Of a stretch of 64,000 bases of DNA, positions 43,004 to 52,359 are shown piece by piece. The stretch's first letter is position 1. Every line of letters starts with the position of its first letter. The notes under the pieces are model-generated. The model had not been told where the DNA came from. It was given only the letters and a program-made list of their open reading frames with translations, and searched no databases. A program made the translations under genes and the position numbers. Source of the DNA: Vibrio mimicus (GTDB taxonomy: Bacteria > Pseudomonadota > Gammaproteobacteria > Enterobacterales > Vibrionaceae); contig NZ_CP077426.1 in the NCBI RefSeq assembly GCF_019048845.1, positions 729,501-793,500 on the forward strand, read 5' to 3'.

Positions 43004-44820
43004 GCTGCCATCTGCCATGTTGATTTGCGTTGAGTGGAGTGATCGAGGGGTTCATTAATCAGCGCGTGAGAAAGCGCCCAAAAGTCGTCAGCGTGGCCAG
43101 CTTGCTCGCTACGTTCGGCTTTAAAGGTCATCATGTTGCCGCTGTTCGTGGCGACACGCTTAATCGCCATAAACGCCATTGCCGTTTCTTTCATGCCCGC
43201 ATCAAACTGCAGGCGGTTGCCGTCAATGATGTCGATCATCTTCATCACCAAGCGGTTTTTATTTTCATTGGAATAGTGAATCGCCACCGTTTCGCGAGGG
43301 TGCTTATTAACCAGCAAGTCATGAACACCCGCGCCAATGCCGGTGATATCAATGCCAAGGTAAGTCACATTGAAGCGTTCAAACACTTTGCTGATCTCAG
43401 AAGCCTGATGTTGGAAAGAAAGCCCGCGCCAAGTGTGTTTCTCAAGCACACGGAATTTCTCAACCGCCACAATCGGTGGCGCGACCACCATCAGCACCGC
43501 ATTATCACGGGTTCGTGATGGGTCATAGCCAAGCCACACCTCACGGCTACCAAATGGGCGAGCAGCGTTTGGCTTGTAGTCCTGCCAAATCTCGCTATCC
43601 ACCATGCAACGTTCAATCTTATTAAATTCAAATATCGAGCTGGCACCATCAACAAACACGCACATAAACAAGTTGTTGAAGTCCGTCTCGCTGTACTCTT
43701 CGCGCAGTTCCTCAATATCAAAGAGGTCACAGCCACCCTTAGCGGCATCCTCAATCGTAACCACATAACGCCACTGCTTGTCTGGGCACAAGCGACCGCC
43801 ATCGCGCAGTTCATCAAAGGTCGGGAACTCAATATTTTTCCGAGTGGTTTTATCGCCGCGCCATTTTTCACCCGTCCAGAACGGGTAAGCAGGGTGCATC
43901 TTAGAAGAAGGGGTGGAAAAGTAAGTCTTACGCCACTTTTTATGCGTAGCCATCGCCGAGGCGACTTTGTTCAGCTCGTCAAACTTGCCGATCCAGAAAT
44001 ACTCATCAATATAAACGTGGCCGTGGTAACTCTGTGCCGTTTTGCCGTTGGTAGAGAGATAGTGCAACTCTGCACCATTCGACAAAGTAGAAGGGTTACC
44101 CGTGATCTCAATGCCTAAAAACTCTTTTGCAATCGCCACAATATAGCGACGGAAAACATCAGCTTGAGCGCGAGAGGCTGAGAGAAATATCTGGTTATCG
44201 CCCGTGAGAATCGCCTGTTCTAACGCTTCACCTGCAAAGTAATAGGTTGCGCCAATCTGGCGAGACTTGAGAATGTTACGAGTCCGCTGGTGCAGGTTGT
44301 TACGCATCGTGTGCTGATAGGCAAAGAGCGAGTCATGCCACAGCTTAAAATCGGCCTCGGTGATCTCACTAACATCATTCTTAACTTTCTTGCCACGTTT
44401 ACCACTGGGGGCAGAGTATTTACCAGAATCGCCCGTTTGTGTGCCAGATTCGGCCTTAGGTGAACCACTTTTGCTATTTTGTGCACCACTTTGCGCCGAA
44501 GCTGTACCCGCTTCATTGGGTTGAGTCGGTTGCTCAGTAGCGCGCAGCTTCTTAAGTTTGACGTGATGATTAATCAGCCGATCGAGCATATCCAACTGCG
44601 GTTTACTTGGGTTCTCTACCTCAAGCAGCGTTTGAATACGATTCGCGATAGCTTCATCAATCGTTTGTTCACGCAACATATCGCGCCAGCCAAACTTATC
44701 CGCCCAGTAGTAAATAATTCGGTCACTGTTCAGATTCAATTCGTCGGCGATTTCGCGTGGCGTCCATGCCTTCAAATAGAGGGCTCGGGCGGCTTGTCGG
44801 ATTTCGGGAGAGTATGCCAT
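43000..44820 (-). CDS. Terminase large ATPase subunit (P2 gpP-type)
   Basis: 606 aa packaging motor. An N-terminal HTH ([20 protein letters not shown]) is followed by a low-complexity linker (about 95-150, rich in S/G/Q/K). The ATPase has a Walker A-like [12 protein letters not shown] and Walker B VYIDEYFW. The C-terminal nuclease has [12 protein letters not shown] and [10 protein letters not shown]. It is divergent from the scaffold gene and coupled to the portal gene, as in P2. Confidence 0.95.
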   Translation of the reverse strand: MAYSPEIRQAARALYLKAWTPREIADELNLNSDRIIYYWADKFGWRDMLREQTIDEAIANRIQTLLEVENPSKPQLDMLDRLINHHVKLKKLRATEQPTQPNEAGTASAQSGAQNSKSGSPKAESGTQTGDSGKYSAPSGKRGKKVKNDVSEITEADFKLWHDSLFAYQHTMRNNLHQRTRNILKSRQIGATYYFAGEALEQAILTGDNQIFLSASRAQADVFRRYIVAIAKEFLGIEITGNPSTLSNGAELHYLSTNGKTAQSYHGHVYIDEYFWIGKFDELNKVASAMATHKKWRKTYFSTPSSKMHPAYPFWTGEKWRGDKTTRKNIEFPTFDELRDGGRLCPDKQWRYVVTIEDAAKGGCDLFDIEELREEYSETDFNNLFMCVFVDGASSIFEFNKIERCMVDSEIWQDYKPNAARPFGSREVWLGYDPSRTRDNAVLMVVAPPIVAVEKFRVLEKHTWRGLSFQHQASEISKVFERFNVTYLGIDITGIGAGVHDLLVNKHPRETVAIHYSNENKNRLVMKMIDIIDGNRLQFDAGMKETAMAFMAIKRVATNSGNMMTFKAERSEQAGHADDFWALSHALINEPLDHSTQRKSTWQMAA

Positions 44821-44993
44821 GAGCGCATCATACGCCGCGAAAACACCCTGATTCGCCTACAAAAATTCCGCCAATTTCGGATATAACCCAATATCCGAAT
44901 TCACCCGAACACTGCTTGCTGAAAGCCAACTTTTTACGGCGTATGGTGGCGACACATTAACGAGATTCAGCAATAACCAAGAGTGTTCACCCC
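44821..44993. promoter_or_regulatory. Divergent late promoter region between terminase and scaffold genes
   Basis: 173 bases. A perfect 9-bp dyad TTCGGATAT (44876-44884) / ATATCCGAA (44891-44899) sits near the centre. Flanking it, an inverted pair CATACGCCG (44829-44837) / CGGCGTATG (44937-44945) points the same element, TTTTnnCGGCGTATG, at each gene. This symmetry suits an activator such as the Ogr-type protein driving both late operons. Confidence 0.5.
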
Positions 44994-45881
44994 ATGCCAA
45001 AAACCAGTGATTGGGTAGTCATTGCCACCGAAGGCAGCACCGTAGACGGGCGCAAAATCACCAAGTCGTGGATTAACGACATGGCCTCTCTCTACGCCAA
45101 AGATGAATACACCGCATTAATCTGGCCAGAGCACTGGCGCAGCTCTTGGGGGCCGTTTGAAGGTAAAAACTGGGGCGTAGTCGAAGAACTCAAAGCCGAA
45201 GTGCTAGACGACAAACTCCGCCTATTTGCCAAGTTAACGCCAAACCAATACCTCTTGGACGCAAACCAAGAAGGGCAAAAGCTGTTTACCTCGATTGAAC
45301 CGAATCCCGATTACAAGGGCGAGGGGCGTTGCTATTTAATGGGCCTAGCTGTGACTGACTCCCCAGCCTCCACGGGTACAACGCAACTCAAATTCTCTCG
45401 TCGCCATGGCGAAGAAACCGCGATTGAGTCTGACGCGCTCGAAGAACTCCACCTAGAGAAATGTTTCAGCCGCACTGATCGCCTTTTTTCCGCTTTGCGC
45501 ACCTTTATCGCTGGCGATGAGCCAGAAACACCCAGTAAACCTCAATCAGAGGACGAAGAACCCATGAAGCAAGAACAGTTCGACCAAATGATGGGCGCTA
45601 TTAACGGTATTGCGAATAAGCAAAACGAGCTTGAAAGCAAGTTCAATACCGTCTCCGCCCAAAAGCCAGAAACCGAAGGTGAGCAAACGGAACCCGAAAG
45701 TGATGGCAAAAAAACGAACGGCATGACTCCTGAGCAGTTCAGCAAGCTCACAGAAACGCTTGATAGCATCGCTCAAAAGCAAGCCGATCTCGAAACCAAA
45801 TTCACGCAACTGAGCCAAACGGGGCCTGATGGCCAAGGCGCAGATAAATCAGGTGGCGGCGAAGGCTACATGCCTGTTTAA
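44994..45881 (+). CDS. Capsid scaffold / maturation protease (P2 gpO-type)
   Basis: 295 aa. N-terminal serine protease domain; by alignment from memory to P2 gpO the triad is D18, H47 (WPEHWRS) and S100 (FTSIEP). The C-terminal part is the helical scaffold (QFDQMMGAINGIANKQNELES and a similar repeat EQFSKLTETLDSIAQKQADLE). It directs capsid size and cleaves itself and the capsid protein. Confidence 0.93.
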   Translation: MPKTSDWVVIATEGSTVDGRKITKSWINDMASLYAKDEYTALIWPEHWRSSWGPFEGKNWGVVEELKAEVLDDKLRLFAKLTPNQYLLDANQEGQKLFTSIEPNPDYKGEGRCYLMGLAVTDSPASTGTTQLKFSRRHGEETAIESDALEELHLEKCFSRTDRLFSALRTFIAGDEPETPSKPQSEDEEPMKQEQFDQMMGAINGIANKQNELESKFNTVSAQKPETEGEQTEPESDGKKTNGMTPEQFSKLTETLDSIAQKQADLETKFTQLSQTGPDGQGADKSGGGEGYMPV

Positions 45882-45917
45882 CCGCGAACCCATCACAGTA
45901 ACTAGGAGCATCGCGTA

Positions 45918-46928
45918 ATGTCGCAGATTCTTACTCAATCCGCCCGTGAATACATGGATAACTTCGCTCAGCAATTGGCGAAAAGCTACGGCGTATCGAA
46001 CGTAGAAGATCTATTCAATGTATCACCGCAGTTGGAAACCAAACTTCGCGCAGCCATTACCGAGTCTGCCGAGTTTCTGAAAATGATCACCGTGACCACG
46101 GTTGACCAAATCGAAGGTCAAGTGGTCGATGTGGGTGTGTCCGGTCTTTACACTGGCCGTAAAGCGGGTGGCCGTTTCACCAAGCAAGTGGGCGTAGGTG
46201 GTCACAAATACAAACTCGCGGAAACCGATTCTTGTGCCGCCATCACTTGGGCAATGCTATGCCAGTGGGCGAACCAAGGTGGCCGCGATCAGTTCATGAA
46301 GCACCTGACTGAATTTTCTAACCAAATGTTCGCACTCGACATCATGCGTGTGGGCTGGAATGGCGTTACCGCAGCAGAAACGACCAATCCAGCAGAGTAT
46401 CCGCTCGGCCAAGATGTCAACGAAGGCTGGATTGCGTATGTGAAAAACCGCAAAGCCTCACAAGTGGTGGATGTCGATGTCTACTTCGATGAAACCAACG
46501 GCGACTACCGCACGTTAGACGCGATGGCCTCAGACATCATCAACAACCAAATTCACCCCATGTTCCGCAACGACCCACGCTTAACCGTGTTCGTCGGTTC
46601 AGGGCTGATCGGTGCAGCTCAAGCCAAGCTGTACGACAAAGCGGACAAACCTAGCGAACAAATCGCCGCTCAAAAGCTCGATAAAACCATCGCAGGCCGT
46701 CCCGCTTACGTGCCGCCATTCCTGCCAGATAACGCCATGGTCGTGACCATTCCGGCAAACCTGCAGGTATTGACTCAGCACGGCACAGTGCAACGTAAAG
46801 CGAAACACGAATCTGATCGCAAGCAGTTCGAAAACGCATACTGGCGCATGGAAGGTTACGCAGTGGGTGTGTTGGAAGCGTTCGCCGCTTACAACCCAGA
46901 AAAAGTCCACATCGGCCCTAAACCATAG
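45918..46928 (+). CDS. Major capsid protein (P2 gpN-type)
   Basis: 336 aa HK97-fold capsid subunit. It opens with TQSAREYMDNFAQQLAKSYGV and contains ITESAEFLKMITV, GRFTKQ and the C-terminal ENAYWRMEGYAVGVLEAF typical of P2 N. A short N-terminal stretch would be removed by the gpO-type protease. It is directly downstream of the scaffold. Confidence 0.95.
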   Translation: MSQILTQSAREYMDNFAQQLAKSYGVSNVEDLFNVSPQLETKLRAAITESAEFLKMITVTTVDQIEGQVVDVGVSGLYTGRKAGGRFTKQVGVGGHKYKLAETDSCAAITWAMLCQWANQGGRDQFMKHLTEFSNQMFALDIMRVGWNGVTAAETTNPAEYPLGQDVNEGWIAYVKNRKASQVVDVDVYFDETNGDYRTLDAMASDIINNQIHPMFRNDPRLTVFVGSGLIGAAQAKLYDKADKPSEQIAAQKLDKTIAGRPAYVPPFLPDNAMVVTIPANLQVLTQHGTVQRKAKHESDRKQFENAYWRMEGYAVGVLEAFAAYNPEKVHIGPKP

Positions 46929-46943
46929 GTCGGAGCGTAACTG

Positions 46944-47660
46944 ATGAGCTTATCCCCAGCAGCACGCCATAAATTGGCAGTATTAGCCACCCCAGCAGCG
47001 GCAGCTCATGCCGCTGCTGCGGAAAGCCTCGACAGCTTGCACCTTCGCTTAGTTGAGTTTGAGCAAGATAAACAAGTGCTGAAAGGCTTTGTGCAAATTT
47101 CGGAAAAGGTCAAACACAAACGTGATGTGCTGATCCCGAAATACAAACCACTGGCTGAAAGATACCTCGCTGCTGGGGAAAGCTATCAAAACCTCATTTT
47201 TACAGATCTCATCGTTTGGTTATTCGACATCGGTGATCTGGAAACCGCCGTGGAATGGCTATTCAAAGCCATCGAGTTAAACCTACCCACGCCGGAAAAC
47301 TTTAAACGCTCAAGCTGGGCAATTGTCTGCGCGGATTTCGTCCTCGAATGGGCAGAACGCCAGCTACCGAACGGCCACTCAATCGAGCCTTATTTCTCCC
47401 GTGTATTCGAGAAAATCGACAAAGAGTGGGTATTACCCGAAGTCGTTGAAGCCAAGTGGTACAAGTTCGCGGGTTACGGCCTGCTGATGAACGAAAAAGG
47501 CGAACCACAGCCCAGTTCAATTGGTGATCTGGAGCGGTTGCAAAAGGCCAAAGCCTTACTCATCACCGCCCATGAAAAGCACGACAAAATCGGGGTGAAA
47601 ACCAAGATTAACCAGATTGATATGCGTATCAACGCGATCAACGAAGGCAAGAATTTGTAA
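46944..47660 (+). CDS. Terminase small subunit / endonuclease (P2 gpM-type)
   Basis: 238 aa. It matches P2 gpM: SLSPAARHKLAVLA start, LKGFVQISEKVKHKRDVLIPKYKPLAERYL, DLIVWLFDIGDLETAVEWLFKAIE. It partners the large terminase and recognises the cos end. It sits between capsid and head-completion genes as in P2. Confidence 0.93.
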   Translation: MSLSPAARHKLAVLATPAAAAHAAAAESLDSLHLRLVEFEQDKQVLKGFVQISEKVKHKRDVLIPKYKPLAERYLAAGESYQNLIFTDLIVWLFDIGDLETAVEWLFKAIELNLPTPENFKRSSWAIVCADFVLEWAERQLPNGHSIEPYFSRVFEKIDKEWVLPEVVEAKWYKFAGYGLLMNEKGEPQPSSIGDLERLQKAKALLITAHEKHDKIGVKTKINQIDMRINAINEGKNL

Positions 47661-47765
47661 AGCTCCTACGCCGCCGCGCTCGGCTGGCGAGGTTGCAATA
47701 ACCTGCGTGGTTCATTGTTAACCGTAGACCCAGTGGCTAGAGCGCACCTATTTAGAGAGAAACGC

Positions 47766-48227
47766 ATGTTCACAGGCAGCAGCACCAGCTTTCAGGATAC
47801 CACCATCGAGAACGATGGATTCTGGCCAAACATCAACGCAGGGGATTTCGAACGCCTGCGTGGAACGCCAGCCGCGCAAGACGATGAGCGCATTGCTCAC
47901 GCTGTGGTTAACGCCATCGCATCGGTAAACCTGCAACTGAGTGATCTGAAAGCCAAGTACATCGCCGCAGGCCATGCCAGCGCAGCAGACGTGCCAGCGT
48001 TTCCAAAAGTAAACGATAAAAACCTCATCGTCATTCAGTACCAAAGTGCCGTGTTCGCTCGGGCAAAAGCAGATTTGCTGCCCGATTTCGCCACCGTCAG
48101 CCAGAAAAAAGAAGGTGATCACATCGCTGAGCGATCACAAGAAACCAAAAACGAACTGCTGGCCGAAAGTGAACGCATCATCCGCAATATGCTCGGCAAA
48201 AATCGCGCAAGCGTGGAGCTGATATGA
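47766..48227 (+). CDS. Head completion protein (P2 gpL-type)
   Basis: 153 aa. TIENDGFWPNINAGDFERLRG is the gpL signature; it completes the head-tail connector after packaging. The ATG at 47766 with GAGAG upstream is preferred to the TTG at 47715. It overlaps the next gene by ATGA. Confidence 0.9.
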   Translation: MFTGSSTSFQDTTIENDGFWPNINAGDFERLRGTPAAQDDERIAHAVVNAIASVNLQLSDLKAKYIAAGHASAADVPAFPKVNDKNLIVIQYQSAVFARAKADLLPDFATVSQKKEGDHIAERSQETKNELLAESERIIRNMLGKNRASVELI

Positions 48228-48703
48228 GTACGCAATATCAAGCGGGTTACAAGTTTATTGCCCTAAGAGAACACATTGAATCGTGTGTCGGTGAAAACAT
48301 CAGCAAGCGTTTGCAGACTGAAATGGTTGATCTTGAAATCATCATGGGGGCTAAGCATCAGGGTAACGGTGTTGACTTATTTAATCAGCTCTACGATGCC
48401 GAATTTTACTTCGACCGCTTTCCATTTAAGGAATATTCCCCAGCGAAATTATTCGCACAATTCGTTGCGTGGTTAATGGATAACGACCCAGATCGAGAAG
48501 AACTGGGTGTGCCAGACCCAGAAGTTTCAATCACCGTTCAAAGCGAAACAGAAGCCATTATTGTTGTGACCGTTGGGTTCGAGGAACCAGTGAAAATCCA
48601 AGAAGATATCAACGGAGATTTAGAGTGGTGTGGAAAAAAATGGCGTGTTGATGCGTATCCAATACACATCGCTGAAAACCTCATAGATGTGGTGAAGCAA
48701 TGA
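48224..48703 (+). CDS. Tail completion protein (P2 gpR-like)
   Basis: 159 aa. FPFKEYSPAKLFAQFVAWLMDNDPDREEL and DLEWCGKKWRVDAYPIHIAENL fit the GpR family, which joins tail to head. It overlaps the flanking genes by 4 bases on both sides. This and the next gene are AT-richer than the head genes, a possible exchange boundary. Confidence 0.82.
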   Translation: MSTQYQAGYKFIALREHIESCVGENISKRLQTEMVDLEIIMGAKHQGNGVDLFNQLYDAEFYFDRFPFKEYSPAKLFAQFVAWLMDNDPDREELGVPDPEVSITVQSETEAIIVVTVGFEEPVKIQEDINGDLEWCGKKWRVDAYPIHIAENLIDVVKQ

Positions 48704-49443
48704 TTCATGTTTTCTTTGAGAAAAATGGCGTTCTCTCTGCTCAAGAAAAATTAGCAATGCTAATGATGCCGCCAAAGAAAAGAGCGAGATTACTTTGGCG
48801 AGTAGCAGCCCGTGTGCGTGATGGTTCAAAACGTAACATCGCAAAACAACAGACCCCTGATGGGATGAAGTGGGAAAAGCGCAAGAAAAAGCGCCATGAC
48901 GGTAAAAGAAAAATGCTCACCGGAATGGCTCCTCTCATTGTGGTCAATGATAAGCAGTCCAACGCGAATAGAGCCATCGTTACATTTAAACGTTGGCAAG
49001 GTTCAATGAAATCAAAAAGACAAACAAAGCAAAACGCAGCTTTGATTGGCAACGTTCATCAAAAAGGTTTTGGCAGAATAAATAATGGCAACACATCTCC
49101 TGCTATGAAGATTCACCCCAAATCATTTTGTACCAGAAAACAGGCCAGTCTATTAAAAAAATTAAATTTCTCAGTATGGGCTAGAAGAGTCAACCCAAGC
49201 GCAAAGCAGGGTAAGCGGATTAAGCCACCAGTTAAGTGGATTACTGAAAATGTGACTTATAAAGAGTTCCGGCGTTGGGTCACAAAGGCAAGAGAACAAG
49301 GCGTTATTAGCAGTAAAGGCAGCTGGAAAATCCCAGCCCGTAAATTCCTAGGCGTTTCGAAAGAGAAGTACCGCAAAGCGTGGGAAAGAGCCTTCCGAGG
49401 TATTAACTACGGATGGCAAGTCAAAGCTCAAAACATAAAGTGA
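48700..49443 (+). CDS. Tail completion / virion morphogenesis protein (gpS-like)
   Basis: 247 aa, very basic. The N-terminal region (RVRDGSKRNIAKQQTPDGMKWEKRKKK) and the C-terminal PARKFLGVSKEKYRKAWERAF match the gpS/virion-morphogenesis family. It is about 100 residues longer than P2 gpS, with an AT- and lysine-rich insert in the middle. Role: tail tube/sheath completion. Confidence 0.8.
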   Translation: MIHVFFEKNGVLSAQEKLAMLMMPPKKRARLLWRVAARVRDGSKRNIAKQQTPDGMKWEKRKKKRHDGKRKMLTGMAPLIVVNDKQSNANRAIVTFKRWQGSMKSKRQTKQNAALIGNVHQKGFGRINNGNTSPAMKIHPKSFCTRKQASLLKKLNFSVWARRVNPSAKQGKRIKPPVKWITENVTYKEFRRWVTKAREQGVISSKGSWKIPARKFLGVSKEKYRKAWERAFRGINYGWQVKAQNIK

Positions 49444-49453
49444 GGCAAATAAC

Positions 49454-50563
49454 ATGGCATGGCCTACCGTTATTATCAAAATCTTAAACCTGATGAATGG
49501 CCCGATTGCCGATATCGAGTGCCACTTCCTATTCGTCATTCGCGGCACCGTTTCCGGTGACGTTCGCAACCTAATCATGGTCGATTCAACCTCAGACCTT
49601 GACGACGTGTTAGCCGAAGCCAGCGCCGAAGGGCTTGCCATTGTCAAAGCCGCCCAGCTTAACGGCAAACAGGCATGGACAGCGGGCGTGATGATCCTCA
49701 GCGAAGAAGACAACTGGCAAGACGCTGTCAAAAAAGCCAATGAAGTCTCTAGCTTCGAATTCGTTGTGCTTGGCTTTGATGCCGAAACCAAAGCCATGAT
49801 CGAAGATGCCATCACCCTGCGCACCGAGCTAAAAAACAGCTTAGGCCGTGAAGTCGGCGTACTGTGCCAACTGCCCGCCATCAACAACGACCCAACCAAC
49901 GGTCAAACATGGGCAGAGTGGTTAGCCGCCACGGTCGCCATCCCAAAAGATGTGGCGAGTGAATACATTTCCGTTGTGCCGAATGTACATGCAGCAGGTG
50001 ACACACTCGGCAAGTACGCTGGCCGTCTCGCGAATAAAGAAGTTTCCATCGCAGATTCACCGGCACGAGTGCAAACCGGAAGCGTGTTGGGTAACACCGA
50101 GCTGATGAAAGACAAAGCCGGAAAAGCCCTAGACCTCGCCACCCTAAAAGCGCTGGAGTCAAACCGCATCGCCGTGCCGATGTGGTACCCAGATTACCCC
50201 GGTCAATACTGGACAACTGGTCGAACACTCGATGTGCCAGGTGGTGATTACCAAGATATACGCCACATTCGTGTCGCGATGAAAGCCGCCCGCAAAGTGC
50301 GCATTCGTGCCATTGCCCGCATTGCTGACCGCACACTCAACTCAACGCCGCAGAGCATCGCCGCTGCAAAGCTCTATTTCACCCAAGATTTGCGCACCAT
50401 GGCACTCACGGGCGTGCCGGGGGAAATCTACCCACCAGAGGATGAAGACATCCAAATCAAATGGGTAAACAGCACCGATGTAGAAATCTACATGAGCGTT
50501 CAGCCCTACGAATGCCCGGTGAAAATCACCATCGCCATTTCCGTTAAACAAGGGGATTACTAA
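49454..50563 (+). CDS. Tail sheath protein (DUF2586 family, HP1-like)
   Basis: 369 aa. Position before the tube gene and features such as VLGFDAETKAMIEDAITLR, WLAATVAIPKDVASEYISVVP and a beta-rich C-terminal domain (DVEIYMSVQPYECPVKITIAISV) support a contractile sheath subunit of the HP1 type rather than P2 FI. Its stop overlaps the tube start. Confidence 0.85.
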   Translation: MAWPTVIIKILNLMNGPIADIECHFLFVIRGTVSGDVRNLIMVDSTSDLDDVLAEASAEGLAIVKAAQLNGKQAWTAGVMILSEEDNWQDAVKKANEVSSFEFVVLGFDAETKAMIEDAITLRTELKNSLGREVGVLCQLPAINNDPTNGQTWAEWLAATVAIPKDVASEYISVVPNVHAAGDTLGKYAGRLANKEVSIADSPARVQTGSVLGNTELMKDKAGKALDLATLKALESNRIAVPMWYPDYPGQYWTTGRTLDVPGGDYQDIRHIRVAMKAARKVRIRAIARIADRTLNSTPQSIAAAKLYFTQDLRTMALTGVPGEIYPPEDEDIQIKWVNSTDVEIYMSVQPYECPVKITIAISVKQGDY

Positions 50564-51021
50564 TGAGCAACGCACGTTTCTCAGGCCGCAACTTTGACAC
50601 CACGCTATTTGGCGAATTCGTCCACGTAAAAAGCGCCACCGCAACCATCAACGATGAAAGCGAAGCGGCATTTACTCGCGGCGTCACCGATGGCTATACC
50701 GATGGCAAAGTGAGCTGTGATGTTGAAGTAGAACTCGACCTCAACCAGTTCAAAAAAATACACAAAGCCGCCCGTCGAGCGGGCAGCTATCGCGGGATCA
50801 AACCTGACGACATGATGTTTTACGCCAACAACGGCCAAGACGAAGACAAGGTGGAACTCTTCGGCGTCAAGTTCGTGCTGGCAGACATCCTCAGCATTGA
50901 CCCAGAAAGCAGCGATAAATCCACCCGCAAGCTAAAAGGCTTTGTCACAAGCCCGCTGTTTGTTCGCATTAACGGCGTGCCGTATCTATCGAAAGATGAT
51001 ACTCGCGGCCTGATCAACTAG
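50563..51021 (+). CDS. Tail tube protein (DUF2597 family, HP1-like)
   Basis: 152 aa, beta-rich (SGRNFDTTLFGEFVHVKSATATIND, GVTDGYTDGKVSCDVEVELDL, RKLKGFVTSPLFVRINGVPYL). DUF2597 proteins are HP1-type tube subunits. It starts within the sheath stop codon region, so the two are coupled. Confidence 0.85.
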   Translation: MSNARFSGRNFDTTLFGEFVHVKSATATINDESEAAFTRGVTDGYTDGKVSCDVEVELDLNQFKKIHKAARRAGSYRGIKPDDMMFYANNGQDEDKVELFGVKFVLADILSIDPESSDKSTRKLKGFVTSPLFVRINGVPYLSKDDTRGLIN

Positions 51022-51035
51022 CGGTAAGGGCGGTT

Positions 51036-51245
51036 ATGGATGTCATCGACGATGCCGCAAAAACGGAAGCCAAATTCCAACAAATGGCGCTGGCTAACCA
51101 CAGAGCAAGGGCAATGCAAACAGCCTACTTGCCTAGCCGCACCCACTGTTTGGAATGTGACGACCCAATCCCCAAAGAGCGGCAAGAAAAAGTAAAGGGG
51201 TGTCAGTATTGCACCCCCTGTCAGGCCGCAAAGGAGCAACGATGA
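51036..51245 (+). CDS. TraR/DksA-type zinc-finger protein
   Basis: 69 aa. C-terminal zinc finger CLECDDPIP-x10-CQYCTPC is the DksA/TraR signature. Small TraR-like proteins bind the RNA polymerase secondary channel and can mimic DksA plus ppGpp. It lies in the late operon, just before holin, as in several P2/HP1 phages. Confidence 0.88.
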   Translation: MDVIDDAAKTEAKFQQMALANHRARAMQTAYLPSRTHCLECDDPIPKERQEKVKGCQYCTPCQAAKEQR

Positions 51246-51469
51246 ATCAATGGTTACAGAACCAATGGTTTCAAGAGTGGTTTGAAAAGCTCACCTCCTA
51301 TATCGCTTATCTGATGTCAGGGCTCGGTGTGTTCCTCGGCTTACTCAGTATTGAACAGTGGATATCCATCTTTGTGGGTGTCACTGCCCTAGTCGCCAAT
51401 ATTTGGCATAAACGCGCGATGCAGAAAATCGCCAAAGAACGAGGAATCTACCTCAATGAAAATAACTAA
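51242..51469 (+). CDS. Holin
   Basis: 75 aa from the ATG at 51242 (overlaps the previous stop; AAGGAGC upstream). Two hydrophobic segments (YIAYLMSGLGVFLGLLSI and WISIFVGVTALVANIW) and a basic tail fit a class II holin of the HP1 type. It precedes and overlaps the endolysin gene by 14 bases. Confidence 0.82.
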   Translation: MNQWLQNQWFQEWFEKLTSYIAYLMSGLGVFLGLLSIEQWISIFVGVTALVANIWHKRAMQKIAKERGIYLNENN

Positions 51470-52043
51470 AAAAATTTGGTGCTCAGTCGCCGCCGTGATC
51501 AGCCTTATCACGGGCGGGGCGATAGTCGGCCAAGAATACGTACAGCCAGTTGGTCAAGTGGTGATCGAAGGACAAGCCCTTGGTGAACTCCGCATCAGCC
51601 CTAAAGGGCTAGAAATGACAGGCAATGCAGAAGGGTGTCGTTTAGACCCGTACACCTGCCCATCCGGTTTAGTCACCAACGGCGTGGGCAACACTCACGG
51701 CGTGCCCGATAACCCAGTAAGCCTTGAGCAAGTCGCCAAAGATTGGGTGAGGAACCTGCAAGAAGCAGAACGCTGCGTGGAAAGTGTCGAACGCGCCTCA
51801 GGCAAACCCATGACACAAGGCCAGTTCGATGCGTTCACCTCCTTTGCGTTTAACACCGGATGCCAGCGCTACAAACGCAACAGCAACCGCACAGCAACGC
51901 AGATTTATCGGTTAAGCCTTGAGGGGAACTACCCGCAAGCCTGTGCAGAGCTCAAACGCTGGGTGTATGGCGGCGGAGTAAAACAGCCGGGATTAATCAT
52001 TCGACGGAATGTGGAATATGAACGCTGCATGGCACTGGATTAA
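51456..52043 (+). CDS. SAR endolysin (GH24 muramidase, P1 Lyz-like)
   Basis: 195 aa. A weakly hydrophobic signal-anchor-release segment (residues about 7-29, rich in A/G/S/V) is followed by a lysozyme domain with the E-8-C-5-T catalytic set E59, C68, T74. Cysteines C9 (in the anchor), C61 and C68 reproduce the spacing used by P1 Lyz, whose activity is held off by a disulfide and released after the anchor leaves the membrane. It degrades peptidoglycan at lysis. Confidence 0.9.
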   Translation: MKITKKIWCSVAAVISLITGGAIVGQEYVQPVGQVVIEGQALGELRISPKGLEMTGNAEGCRLDPYTCPSGLVTNGVGNTHGVPDNPVSLEQVAKDWVRNLQEAERCVESVERASGKPMTQGQFDAFTSFAFNTGCQRYKRNSNRTATQIYRLSLEGNYPQACAELKRWVYGGGVKQPGLIIRRNVEYERCMALD

Positions 52044-52359
52044 AGCCATCGGCTTAGCGGCATTGCTGATCACCATCCTAGTTTTAGGGTTACAGCTCAA
52101 AGCCAGCCAAGCCGAACAAATCACGCTGAGTGAAAAACTCAGCCAAGCGCAGGCGGATAACCAAAGCAATTTAACCACCATCGCCACCCTGAAAGGGGAA
52201 GCCGCAGAACACAATGCACTGATGGTGAAAAGGCAGCAGGAACGAAACCAAAGCGAGGCGAAATTAAATGACGACATCGCAAAGCTTAAAGCGCAAATGG
52301 CAGATATTGAATGCCACATTCCTGATGCTGTTACTCAGCGGCTGCGCGAACCGTACTGA
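52009..52359 (+). CDS. i-spanin (Rz-like)
   Basis: 116 aa (or 113 from ATG 52018). One N-terminal membrane helix (AIGLAALLITILVLGLQL) then a periplasmic coiled coil (SEKLSQAQADNQSNLTTIATLKGEAAEH). It overlaps the end of the endolysin gene and contains the start of the o-spanin gene in another frame. It fuses inner and outer membranes at lysis. Confidence 0.85.
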   Translation: MWNMNAAWHWIKAIGLAALLITILVLGLQLKASQAEQITLSEKLSQAQADNQSNLTTIATLKGEAAEHNALMVKRQQERNQSEAKLNDDIAKLKAQMADIECHIPDAVTQRLREPY

